Assembly (NCBI GenBank): GCA_023423065.1
Contig: JAFAGC010000100.1
Coordinates: forward strand, 1 to 59,761
Direction: 5' to 3'
Source: Pseudomonadota bacterium
GTDB taxonomy: Bacteria > Pseudomonadota > Gammaproteobacteria > Steroidobacterales > Steroidobacteraceae
DNA length: 59,761 bases
Within the stretch, counting starts at the first letter, position 1; each line of letters begins with the position of its first letter. The notes below the pieces were generated by a model. It saw only the letters and a program-made list of their open reading frames with translations, did not search any database and was not told where the DNA came from. Made by a program: the position numbers and the translations under genes. Below are positions 6,253-13,525 of the stretch, piece by piece.

Positions 6253-7854
6253 CTACTTGATCGTCGCGAAGACGCTGGTCTCGTGCCACGCCGGTACCTG
6301 GGCGGCGTCCGCGACGCGCAGGGCCAGGCGCTGCAGGAACTCGCCATAAAGCCCCATCGCGGCGAAATCCACCGGCTGTGACAAATCGTCGGATGGCGAG
6401 TGGTAGCGGTCCTTGAACCACTGCTGGTCTACCTTCTCTTCCGGTGACCCGGGCGCGAAGCCGATCTTGAGCGACAGCGCCGGCACACCCGTGCGGATGA
6501 AGCTGTACTGATCGCTGCGGATGAACCGGTTGCGCTGCGGCTGCGGATCGACGATCGGCTCGATCCCGAGCCCGGCCGCGACCGCGCGCGCATCCTCGCC
6601 CAGCGACGACTCGTCGAGGCCGAACACGATGAGCTGCCTCAGTGGGTAGATAGGCATGTACATGTCGCTGTTGATGTTCGCGACGATGTTCATGCCGCTG
6701 CTCGCGGCATTCTCGGCGTACGCGCGCGAACCCAGCAGCCCGGACTCCTCGGCCGTGACCGCGACGAACACCAGGGAACGCTTCGGCTTCACTCCCGCTG
6801 CATGCAGCCGGCGCGCGGTTTCGATCAGCGAGGCGATGCCGCTGGCATTGTCGATGGCGCCGTTGTTCAGCCGATCCCCTTCACCCTTCTCCGAGATGCC
6901 GAGATGATCGAGATGCGCACTGAGCGCCACGTATTCGCCGGCCAGTGACTCGTCCGATCCGCGGAGCACGCCGACCACGTTCTCCGATACCGCGGGCGTG
7001 ACGTCCGCCGCGGTCTTCGCGCGCAGGCGCACCTTCAGGTCGAAGTGCGGCAGCGCTTCGCCCTTCTCGAGCGTCGCGAGCAGGTCCTTCTCGGACTGGC
7101 CGGTCCCTTCGAGCAATCGCGCGAATCGGGCGGGATTGATCCCGGCCCAGACCTGTTGTCCGGTGAACAGGTCGGCCGCGGGCGCCGCGAGCCGCATCGT
7201 TGGATTCGTACGGGCCGCCGCGCTGCGTTCCCACGGCAGGTCCATCGCATACGGATTCGGGATCGTGAGTACGCCGACCGCGCCCGCGGCGCGGTACTCC
7301 TTCCAGCGCTCGGAGGCCGACCCGAAGTGCGCGCCCGCCGCGCCCGGCACCGACTTCGGCGCGCTCGTGAAGTACGCGACGATCTTGCCTTTCAGATCGA
7401 CGCCGGCGAGATCGTCGTGTCCGAACTGCGGCAGCCGCAATCCGTGACCGACGAACACGATCGGCGCCTCCACCTCTTCGCTCGCGAAATTGCCACGCAG
7501 GCTGATGACCGCATCGTCGCCGAGTTTCAGCGGCTCGACGCCCCTGGGCGTGACGAGCGCGAGACTGGAAAGATCCTCGCGGATCGTGCGCGATTCGAGA
7601 TTCACGCGCTGGAAATAACCCTCGTCGCCGCCGGGCGCGCGGCCCGCCGCCTTGAACTGGTTCGCCACGTACTCCGCGGCGCGGCGATGTCCGGGCGTGC
7701 CCGCGCGGCGCCCCTCCATCGCGTCGTCGGCCAGCACCTTGACGTGCTCCCAATCCTGCTGCCCGCGTGCGGCGTAATCGGGCTTCGGGGCCTCGCGCGA
7801 ACCGCAGGCGCCCAGCGCCACCGCGACGACGACCCAACCGTACCTGTACTTCAT
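6253..7854 (-). CDS. M28 family metallopeptidase lipoprotein with PA domain
   Basis: A 533-residue exported aminopeptidase-like protein. The N-terminus MKYRYGWVVVAVALGACGS is a lipoprotein signal with the acylated Cys at about 16. A protease-associated region follows (VFVGHGLRLPQFGHDDLAGV, KGKIV, EYRAAGAVGVLTI). The M28 core then shows zinc ligands in HLDH, GAIDNASG, TAEESG, INSDM and RYHSPSDD. ATG 7854 is preceded by GAGGAG. It should hydrolyse peptides in the periplasm or at the outer membrane. The gene is divergent from lgt. Confidence 0.92.
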   Translation of the reverse strand: MKYRYGWVVVAVALGACGSREAPKPDYAARGQQDWEHVKVLADDAMEGRRAGTPGHRRAAEYVANQFKAAGRAPGGDEGYFQRVNLESRTIREDLSSLALVTPRGVEPLKLGDDAVISLRGNFASEEVEAPIVFVGHGLRLPQFGHDDLAGVDLKGKIVAYFTSAPKSVPGAAGAHFGSASERWKEYRAAGAVGVLTIPNPYAMDLPWERSAAARTNPTMRLAAPAADLFTGQQVWAGINPARFARLLEGTGQSEKDLLATLEKGEALPHFDLKVRLRAKTAADVTPAVSENVVGVLRGSDESLAGEYVALSAHLDHLGISEKGEGDRLNNGAIDNASGIASLIETARRLHAAGVKPKRSLVFVAVTAEESGLLGSRAYAENAASSGMNIVANINSDMYMPIYPLRQLIVFGLDESSLGEDARAVAAGLGIEPIVDPQPQRNRFIRSDQYSFIRTGVPALSLKIGFAPGSPEEKVDQQWFKDRYHSPSDDLSQPVDFAAMGLYGEFLQRLALRVADAAQVPAWHETSVFATIK

Positions 7855-7936
7855 TCGAAAACTCCTCACTGCGTTGGCGCGATGTTCGCATGCCGCGCGC
7901 GCCAAAACTCCGGCTCGCGGCAACGCTCCATCGCGG

Positions 7937-7942
7937 CATAAT
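7937..7942 (+). promoter_or_regulatory. -10 element of a nearly leaderless lgt transcript
   Basis: CATAAT lies eight bases before the GTG start of lgt. A start about seven bases downstream would fall at 7949, leaving almost no 5' leader, and no ribosome site precedes the GTG. Confidence 0.4.
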
Positions 7943-7950
7943 CTCCAGCA

Positions 7951-8820
7951 GTGGCATATCCAACTCTCAGCGACCTGCTGCGCGACCTCGTCGGCATCGA
8001 CATCTGGCTTCCCTTGCCGACGTTCGGTCTCATGGTCGGCGCCGCCTTTTTCGTAGGGATGCACCTGGCGACGCGCGAAGCGCAGCGCCTGATGCCCGAG
8101 CAACCACGTGAATTCATGGGCAATGCCTGCGTCTGGGCATTCCTCGCCGGCATCCTCGGCGCTCGGCTGTTCCACCTGCTCGAGTACCCGCGCCATTTCA
8201 TCGACGATCCAGTCGGAATGCTGTTCTCGCGTTCCGGATTCACGATCTACGGCGGACTCATCGTCGGCGCGCTCACGGCCGTGTGGTACGCGCGTGCGAA
8301 GAAGGCGCCGGTCCTGCTGACGCTGGATGCGGCCGCGCCCGGACTCATGATCGCCTATGCGATCGGACGGCTCGGCTGCCAGATCTCGGGCGACGGCGAT
8401 TGGGGCATCGCCGCCGATCTCACGGCGAAGCCCGACTGGCTGCCGCAATGGCTCTGGGCGCAGACGTACACCAACAACATCGCGGGCATCGACATCCCGC
8501 CGCCCGGTGTCTATCCCACGCCCATCTACGAATTCGCGATGAGCCTGATCGCGTTCGGCGTGCTCTGGGGACTGCGCAAACACGCGTATCGCGCGGGCTG
8601 GTTGTTCTCGCTTTACGTGCTGCTCGCGGGCGTCGAACGCCTGCTCATCGAGTTCATCCGCGTGAACACCACGTACGAGATCTTCGGGGTAGCGGTGACC
8701 CAGGCGCAGCTCATCTCCGTGGCCTGCATCGCCGCGGGCGCGATCGGCATGATTCTTCTGTCGCGCACGAAAAAGGGGACAGATTTATTTATCGACGATA
8801 AAAAGATCGTCGATAAATAA
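7951..8820 (+). CDS. lgt: Prolipoprotein diacylglyceryl transferase
   Basis: This inner-membrane enzyme transfers diacylglycerol from phosphatidylglycerol to the lipobox Cys of prolipoproteins. The 289-residue protein has several membrane spans, GFTIYGGLIVG, the Lgt signature GRLGCQISGDGDWG (from residue 139), and YPTPIYEF followed by the LLIEFIRVN helix. Start is GTG, with a CATAAT -10 just upstream. The last 14 residues (GTDLFIDDKKIVDK) and the stop are encoded by the palindromic repeat at 8775, so the natural C-terminus has been replaced or extended. Confidence 0.93.
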   Translation: MAYPTLSDLLRDLVGIDIWLPLPTFGLMVGAAFFVGMHLATREAQRLMPEQPREFMGNACVWAFLAGILGARLFHLLEYPRHFIDDPVGMLFSRSGFTIYGGLIVGALTAVWYARAKKAPVLLTLDAAAPGLMIAYAIGRLGCQISGDGDWGIAADLTAKPDWLPQWLWAQTYTNNIAGIDIPPPGVYPTPIYEFAMSLIAFGVLWGLRKHAYRAGWLFSLYVLLAGVERLLIEFIRVNTTYEIFGVAVTQAQLISVACIAAGAIGMILLSRTKKGTDLFIDDKKIVDK

Positions 8821-8830
8821 ATCTGTCCCC
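8775..8830. repeat. GGGGACAGA palindromic repeat forming the lgt 3' end
   Basis: GGGGACAGATTTATTT (8775-8790) pairs with AAATAAATCTGTCCCC (8815-8830), with an inner ATCGACGAT/ATCGTCGAT stem. The left arm and centre are read as codons of lgt, and the lgt stop lies in the right arm. The leuA stop is 12 bases further on the other strand, so the element also sits between convergent genes. Confidence 0.9.
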
Positions 8831-8841
8831 GATCGTGACGG

Positions 8842-10512
8842 CTACGCGGTCTTGAGCTCGTCCGCGCTCACGCCGAGACGCCGCGCCGCCGAAAGCACGG
8901 CGAGCACCGAGGCCGTCGCGATGTTCGCGTGGCGGCCCACTCCGTAACGCACGCCGTTCACACCTTCGCGCGCGGCTTCCACGATTGCGAGTGCCGATGC
9001 GTCCGCGCCCGCGCGCAGCGCGCGCTCCTCGTAGTTGTCGATGCGGATCGGCAGCGCGAGCGCCGCGACGGTCGCCGCGATCGGACCCGAACCCACGCCG
9101 CGCAGCTTGCGCCGGTTGCCCGCGACGGTGACCTCGAGTTCGATGCCCTGCTTGTCGCCGTCCTCGAACAGGTGATGCGCGTGATAGGTGACGTCGTAGT
9201 CGGTCGCGAGATAGGTCGCCTCGAACAGCCCCCAGAGCTGCTGCGAGGACATCTCGCCCTCCGCGGAATCCATGTGTTTCTGCACGAGCGCGCTGAATTC
9301 CACCTGCATGCGCCGCGGCATGACCACGCCGTAGTCGCGCTCGAGTAGATAGGCAATGCCGCCCTTGCCGGACTGGCTGTTGACGCGCACGATGCTGTCG
9401 TACGTGCGGCCGAGGTCCGCCGGATCGACCGGGATGTACGGCACTTCCCAGAAATCGCCGGGCCTCTGCGCCGCGAAACCCTTCTTGATCGCATCCTGGT
9501 GCGAACCCGAGAACGACGTGAACACCAGGTCGCCCACGTACGGATGGCGCGGATGAATCGGCAGGCGCGTGGCCTGTTCCACTTCGCGCGCGATGGCGTT
9601 GATGTCGGAGAAATCGAGCCCGGGGCTGATACCCTGCGAATAGAAATTGAGGGCAACGTTCACGAGGTCGAGGTTGCCCGAGCGCTCGCCATTGCCGAAG
9701 AGGCATCCTTCGACGCGCTGACCGCCGGCCAGCATGCCGAGCTCGGCGGCCGCGACGCCGGTGCCGCGATCGTTGTGCGTGTGCAGCGAGAGAATCACGT
9801 GCTCGCGACGCTCGAGACGCGTCGACATCCATTCGATCTGGTCGGCGTAGACGTTCGGCGTCGCATTCTCGACCGTGGTGGGCAGGTTGACGATGATCGG
9901 ACGGCCAGGGCCCGCGTTCCACGCGCGGATCGCCGTGTTGCAGGCCTCGAGCGCAACCGGCAATTCGGTCATGCAGAAGGCCTCGGGCGAATATTCCAGG
10001 CTCCACTCGGTTTCCGGCAGCGCGTCGGTCAGGTCCTTGACCAGCAATACCTGCTTCTCGACCAGCTTCATCACGTCCGGCACCGTGAGGCCGAACACCA
10101 CGCGCCGCCACACCGGCGCCGTCGCGTTGTAGACGTGGATGATCGCGCGCTTCGCGCCTTTTACCGACTCCACCGTGCGGCGGATCAGCTCTTCGCGCGC
10201 CTGCGTGAGCACCATGATGGTGACGTCGTCGGGAATCAGGTCCTGTTCGATGAGATCGCGCGCGGTCAGGAAATCCGTCTCGGACGCGGACGGAAACCCG
10301 ATCTCGATCTCCTTGATGCCCACCTTGCAGATGGTCTTGAACAGCCGCTTCTTGGTCTCGCGGCTCATGGGTTCGAACAGCGCCTGGTTGCCGTCGCGCA
10401 GGTCGGTGCTGCACCAGATGGGCACGGTAGTTAGCGAGCGGGAGGGCCACTGTCGGTTCGGCAGGTCGACGGGCTGGAACGGGCGGTATTTCGTGGACGG
10501 ATCTTTCAACAT
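8842..10512 (-). CDS. leuA: 2-isopropylmalate synthase
   Basis: It condenses acetyl-CoA with 2-ketoisovalerate, the first committed step of leucine synthesis. The 556-residue protein has the DmpG/HMGL catalytic start STDLRDGNQAL (about 36-45), the metal motif LSLHTHNDRG, and the C-terminal regulatory domain (LEVTVAGNRRKLRGVGSGP) that senses leucine. Its length fits the long LeuA form. Start is ATG 10512; a possible 18-codon frame (10562-10506) overlaps this start by a few bases but has no clear ribosome site. A leucine-rich leader peptide lies upstream at 10716. Confidence 0.96.
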   Translation of the reverse strand: MLKDPSTKYRPFQPVDLPNRQWPSRSLTTVPIWCSTDLRDGNQALFEPMSRETKKRLFKTICKVGIKEIEIGFPSASETDFLTARDLIEQDLIPDDVTIMVLTQAREELIRRTVESVKGAKRAIIHVYNATAPVWRRVVFGLTVPDVMKLVEKQVLLVKDLTDALPETEWSLEYSPEAFCMTELPVALEACNTAIRAWNAGPGRPIIVNLPTTVENATPNVYADQIEWMSTRLERREHVILSLHTHNDRGTGVAAAELGMLAGGQRVEGCLFGNGERSGNLDLVNVALNFYSQGISPGLDFSDINAIAREVEQATRLPIHPRHPYVGDLVFTSFSGSHQDAIKKGFAAQRPGDFWEVPYIPVDPADLGRTYDSIVRVNSQSGKGGIAYLLERDYGVVMPRRMQVEFSALVQKHMDSAEGEMSSQQLWGLFEATYLATDYDVTYHAHHLFEDGDKQGIELEVTVAGNRRKLRGVGSGPIAATVAALALPIRIDNYEERALRAGADASALAIVEAAREGVNGVRYGVGRHANIATASVLAVLSAARRLGVSADELKTA

Positions 10513-10635
10513 GACTGCTTCACTTCGGAGTACTGCATTTTCAGATCGGGGACGTGACTCATCCGCGTTTGCTCGCGGCCTGGTCTCGATTTCCCGTCTT
10601 GTAGGCGCCGACGGGTGGCGCGAGTGTATTTGCGG

Positions 10636-10716
10636 CTAGGCCGCAAGAAGCAGGAGCGAACGAAGCAGCGCCGCGGTGCGGCAAGGGGACTGGCCCGGCT
10701 GTTCGTTGCGAATCAT
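10636..10716 (-). CDS. leuL: Leucine-rich leader peptide of leuA
   Basis: A 26-codon frame starting at ATG 10716 and ending at TAG 10636 encodes a run LLRSLLLLAA near its end: six Leu in eight codons, using CTG, CTT and CTC. This is the hallmark of a leucine attenuation leader, and the frame lies on the same strand as leuA, about 125 bases before it. A perfect hairpin (TTGCGGC, CTA loop, GCCGCAA) overlaps the stop codon. GCGGCCT here can also pair with AGGCCGC near 10576-10582. No terminator with a U-run was found, so the mechanism may be Rho-dependent. Confidence 0.7.
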   Translation of the reverse strand: MIRNEQPGQSPCRTAALLRSLLLLAA

Positions 10717-10783
10717 TGAGGCGAAAACTAGCATGGTTGCGGCCCGCGTGTACAAGCTTCCGGCCGGAAGCCGCGGCGCACGT

Positions 10784-11659
10784 TCAACTTTCCTGCACCG
10801 CTTCGAGCAACGCGACCATCAGCGCGTTCATCGGGGCTTCGATTCCATGCTTCTTCCCCAGCCGCACGATCACGCCATTACGCGCATCGATCTCCATCGG
10901 CCGCCCGGCGCGGCGGTCGGCGACCAAGGAGTTCTCGGCGTCCGGCGGCGCACGCCGCGCGCCGGCCACGATCTCGTCGGGGATCGAGTCCGGCAGCGTG
11001 GCGCCCTCGGCCCGGCCCACGGCGATGCATTCGCGGACGATGTCCCGCATGAGCTCCGCCACGCCGTCGTGACGCGATATCCCCGCGCCCTTCAGCAGCA
11101 CCGCGGAGACGGCGCCGGCGCTGTTGAGGCACAGCTTGCGCCAGACGGCGCTGGTGAAATCGTCGGCCTCCCTTGCGTCGAAATGGGTATGCGCGAAGAG
11201 AGCCAGGAAGTCCGCGCCGTTACGCCCCGCGGGCACGACCAGCCGCGCGTCGCCGCGCTGGATGGATCGTCCCGGAGCGACGCGGTCCGCGGGCAGATCG
11301 ATCATGACGGGCACGAGGCGCGACTTGTCGATGTGCTTCTCGAAACGCGTGATGTGTTCGACGCCGTTCTGGATGATGGCCACGCGCGTCGCCGGTCCCA
11401 CGGCGCCGGCAAACCACTGGGCCGCGGCGTCGCTGTCGTAAGCCTTGGTGGCCACGAGAACCCACTCGACGGGCCGCACCTGCCTGACCTCGGTGTACAC
11501 GCGCGGCATCGCGTGTATCGGTCCCTGCGGCGTCTGCACCTCGAGCGAATCGAACGGAGTGCGCGCCGCGACGGCCACGTCGTGCCGGTCGTCCTGGGCA
11601 AGCCAGGCCGCGAGCGTGCCGCCTATCGCGCCGGGACCAATCAGAAGAATCGAAGCCAT
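10784..11659 (-). CDS. panE: Ketopantoate reductase family protein (2-dehydropantoate 2-reductase)
   Basis: A 291-residue protein with an N-terminal Rossmann dinucleotide site IGPGAIGG (7-14) and a central VLVATKAYDSDAAAQW block followed by IIQNGVEH, as in ApbA/PanE enzymes. The C-terminal domain carries WRKLCLNSAGAVSAVL and ends with a helix around GIEAPMNALMVALLEA. Expected reaction is NADPH-dependent reduction of ketopantoate to pantoate for CoA synthesis; paralogues with other substrates exist, so substrate is inferred. It ends 67 bases before the leuA leader. Confidence 0.85.
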   Translation of the reverse strand: MASILLIGPGAIGGTLAAWLAQDDRHDVAVAARTPFDSLEVQTPQGPIHAMPRVYTEVRQVRPVEWVLVATKAYDSDAAAQWFAGAVGPATRVAIIQNGVEHITRFEKHIDKSRLVPVMIDLPADRVAPGRSIQRGDARLVVPAGRNGADFLALFAHTHFDAREADDFTSAVWRKLCLNSAGAVSAVLLKGAGISRHDGVAELMRDIVRECIAVGRAEGATLPDSIPDEIVAGARRAPPDAENSLVADRRAGRPMEIDARNGVIVRLGKKHGIEAPMNALMVALLEAVQES

Positions 11660-11853
11660 GCGCGAGCATGACCGACTTCGCTCGGCCCCTTCAACCGAAG
11701 GGCGAGCTGGACGGGAGAGACCTTTGCCAGGGGGGCATCGAGCAACACCCATCCAGCTGCCCGTTACCGCGAGTCCGTTCCAGCCGGTAGGTAGAAGGCT
11801 ACTACACATGTCGGCGTAAAGTCCACAGCCGTAGTAGAAAGGACGCAGGCAAC

Positions 11854-11881
11854 AAAAAAGGGCGCCGAAGCGCCCCTTTTC
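11854..11881 (-). terminator. Rho-independent terminator of the cox operon
   Basis: GGGCGC (11860-11865), a CGAA loop and GCGCCC (11870-11875) form the stem, flanked by six A on the left and CTTTT on the right. On the minus strand the stem is followed by a run of six T, ending transcription 40-70 bases after coxC. The rest of the 11660-11921 gap holds a short palindrome (11886) and no gene that I can see. Confidence 0.85.
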
Positions 11882-11885
11882 GTAA

Positions 11886-11910
11886 GGGGACAGACCTGAA
11901 GTCTGTCCCC
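11886..11910. repeat. Short GGGGACAGAC palindrome
   Basis: GGGGACAGAC and GTCTGTCCCC form a perfect 10-bp stem around CTGAA. It shares the outer arms of the longer repeats but lacks the ATCGACGAT centre. It lies between the coxC stop and the operon terminator. Confidence 0.8.
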
Positions 11911-11921
11911 GACAACGAACG

Positions 11922-12800
11922 TCAGATCCAGTAGACGAACACGAACAGTCCCAACCAGACCACGTCGACGAAGTGCCAGTACCAGGCAACCGCTTCGAAC
12001 GCGAAATGGCGCTCCGGCGTGAAGTGTCCCTTCATCGTGCGCAGCCAGATGCAGAACAGCATGATCGCGCCAAGCGTCACGTGGAATCCGTGGAACCCGG
12101 TGAGCATGAAGAACGTGGATCCGTAGATGCCGGTGCCGAGCTGCAGGCCGAGGTGGTTGTACGCCTCGGCGTACTCGTGCGCCTGGAGGTACACGAACAG
12201 GAAGCCCAGCAGGAACGTCAGCGCCAGGAAGATGTTGAGCACGGCACGCTTGTTCGCGCGCAGCGCGTGGTGGGCGATCGTCACCGTCACGCCCGACAGC
12301 AGCAGGATGATGGTGTTGATGGCGGGCAGGCCGAATGCCGGGATGATGTCGAACGTGCCGTCATCGCGGGGTCCGAGTCGATTCGGGCCGCTGGTCGGCC
12401 AGGCATTTTCGAAGCCGGGGTGCAGCAGCTCGTTGCCCATGACCTTCGTGCCCTCGCCGCCGAGCCACGGCACCGACAGCGTGCGCGCGTAGAACAGCGC
12501 GCCGAAGAACGCGGCGAAGAACATCACTTCGGAGAAGATGAACCACATCATTCCCATGCGGAAGGAGCGGTCGACGTCGAGGCCGTAGACGCCGCGCTGG
12601 TTCTCGTCGATCACGTCGCCGAACCAGCCGACGAACATGTACACGACGAGGGCGAAGCCCGGCAGCATCACCCAGGCGCCCGTCCAGTGATTGAGCAACG
12701 AGATGGCGCCGAGCAGGAGCGCGAAAAACGAGAACGAGCCGATGATCGGCCACTTGCTTTCGTGAGGGACGTAATAGTTACCGGCGTGTTCTGCGCTCAT
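11922..12800 (-). CDS. coxC: Cytochrome c oxidase subunit III
   Basis: Third core subunit of the aa3-type terminal oxidase in the inner membrane. The 292-residue protein begins MSAEHAGNYYVPHESKWPI and has about seven spans. Typical blocks include GMMWFIFSEVMFFAAFF, NTIILLLSGVTVTIAHHAL, LGFLFVYLQAHEYAEA, FFMLTGFHGFHVTLGA and the C-terminal AVAWYWHFVDVVWLGLF. It is the last gene of the cox operon and is followed by a strong terminator. Confidence 0.97.
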   Translation of the reverse strand: MSAEHAGNYYVPHESKWPIIGSFSFFALLLGAISLLNHWTGAWVMLPGFALVVYMFVGWFGDVIDENQRGVYGLDVDRSFRMGMMWFIFSEVMFFAAFFGALFYARTLSVPWLGGEGTKVMGNELLHPGFENAWPTSGPNRLGPRDDGTFDIIPAFGLPAINTIILLLSGVTVTIAHHALRANKRAVLNIFLALTFLLGFLFVYLQAHEYAEAYNHLGLQLGTGIYGSTFFMLTGFHGFHVTLGAIMLFCIWLRTMKGHFTPERHFAFEAVAWYWHFVDVVWLGLFVFVYWI

Positions 12801-12816
12801 GAGTTGATCCTGGGTG

Positions 12817-13371
12817 CTAGTTCAACGAGCCCACTCGCGTGAACTCGTCATAAAAAGTATACGAAAGGGTGATCCGATCGACCGAGCGCGGCAGCGCGGG
12901 ATCGATCACGAAGCGCACGGCCATCGGCCGTTCTTCGTTCGCCGCGAAATGCTGCGGCGTGAAACAGAAACACTCGGTCTTGCGGAAGTAACCCGCGGCG
13001 CGGCCCGGGGCGATGTTCGGGATCGCCTGGGCGGTGGTGTCGTGACCGGTGAGGTTCTTCGCGACGAACTCCGTCGCGTAGAGGCGACCCGGATTCACCT
13101 TCATGGAGGCGACGAGCGGGCGGAATTCCCAGTTGCCCACCGACGGCAGATCGGTCACGAAGTCCACCGTGATCAGGCGCGTCTCGTCCGGCGCCTCGAC
13201 CACCTCGCGCTGCTCGACGAGCGCGCGCTGGTTGCCGAAACCGGTGATCTCGCACAACACGTCGTAGAGCGGAACCAGCGCGAAGCCGAACGCGAAGCTG
13301 CCCGCCGCGAAGCCGAGCAGCTTCAGCGTGAGGCGCTTGTTCGCGTTCGTCGTGTCGGCCGGCTCGCCCAT
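12817..13371 (-). CDS. ctaG: Cytochrome c oxidase assembly protein CtaG (Cox11)
   Basis: Copper chaperone for the CuB site of subunit I. The 184-residue protein has one N-terminal membrane anchor (LKLLGFAAGSFAFGFALVPL) followed by YDVLCEITGFG. The periplasmic domain contains the copper-binding CFCF motif in KTECFCFTPQHF, and ends with IDPALP and LSYTFYDE, as in Cox11. It lies between the small cox protein and coxC, 4 bases after the former's stop. Confidence 0.96.
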   Translation of the reverse strand: MGEPADTTNANKRLTLKLLGFAAGSFAFGFALVPLYDVLCEITGFGNQRALVEQREVVEAPDETRLITVDFVTDLPSVGNWEFRPLVASMKVNPGRLYATEFVAKNLTGHDTTAQAIPNIAPGRAAGYFRKTECFCFTPQHFAANEERPMAVRFVIDPALPRSVDRITLSYTFYDEFTRVGSLN

Positions 13372-13375
13372 TCCG

Positions 13376-13516
13376 TCAGCCCGCCTTGGTCACCGACATC
13401 ACGATGAACGCGATGTAGAACGACAGCGCGACGAGGCCGAGCACGATGGCCGAGCGGCGCGCCTTCGTGCGCCGTTCGTTCACTTCCTGTGAGCTCATTT
13501 CGGAGCGTGGATTCAT
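13376..13516 (-). CDS. Small single-span cox operon protein (46 aa)
   Basis: This 46-residue protein begins MNPRSEMSSQEVNERRTKAR and continues into one hydrophobic segment (AIVLGLVALSFYIAFIVMSV) before TKAG. A small cytochrome oxidase assembly protein of this layout is common between coxA and ctaG in proteobacteria. ATG 13516 is preceded by AAGGA at good spacing; an ATG two codons earlier is too close to it. The stop is four bases before the ctaG start, which supports a real gene. Confidence 0.85.
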   Translation of the reverse strand: MNPRSEMSSQEVNERRTKARRSAIVLGLVALSFYIAFIVMSVTKAG

Positions 13517-13525
13517 CGACATCCT

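Noticed and set aside
7855..8583. Long N-terminal extension of the M28 peptidase frame
   Set aside because: The extension has shadow composition, runs opposite lgt, and the lipoprotein signal starts cleanly at ATG 7854 with GAGGAG before it.
10506..10562. Second small frame (18 codons) overlapping the leuA start
   Set aside because: No ribosome site and no telling codon bias; mentioned only under leuA.
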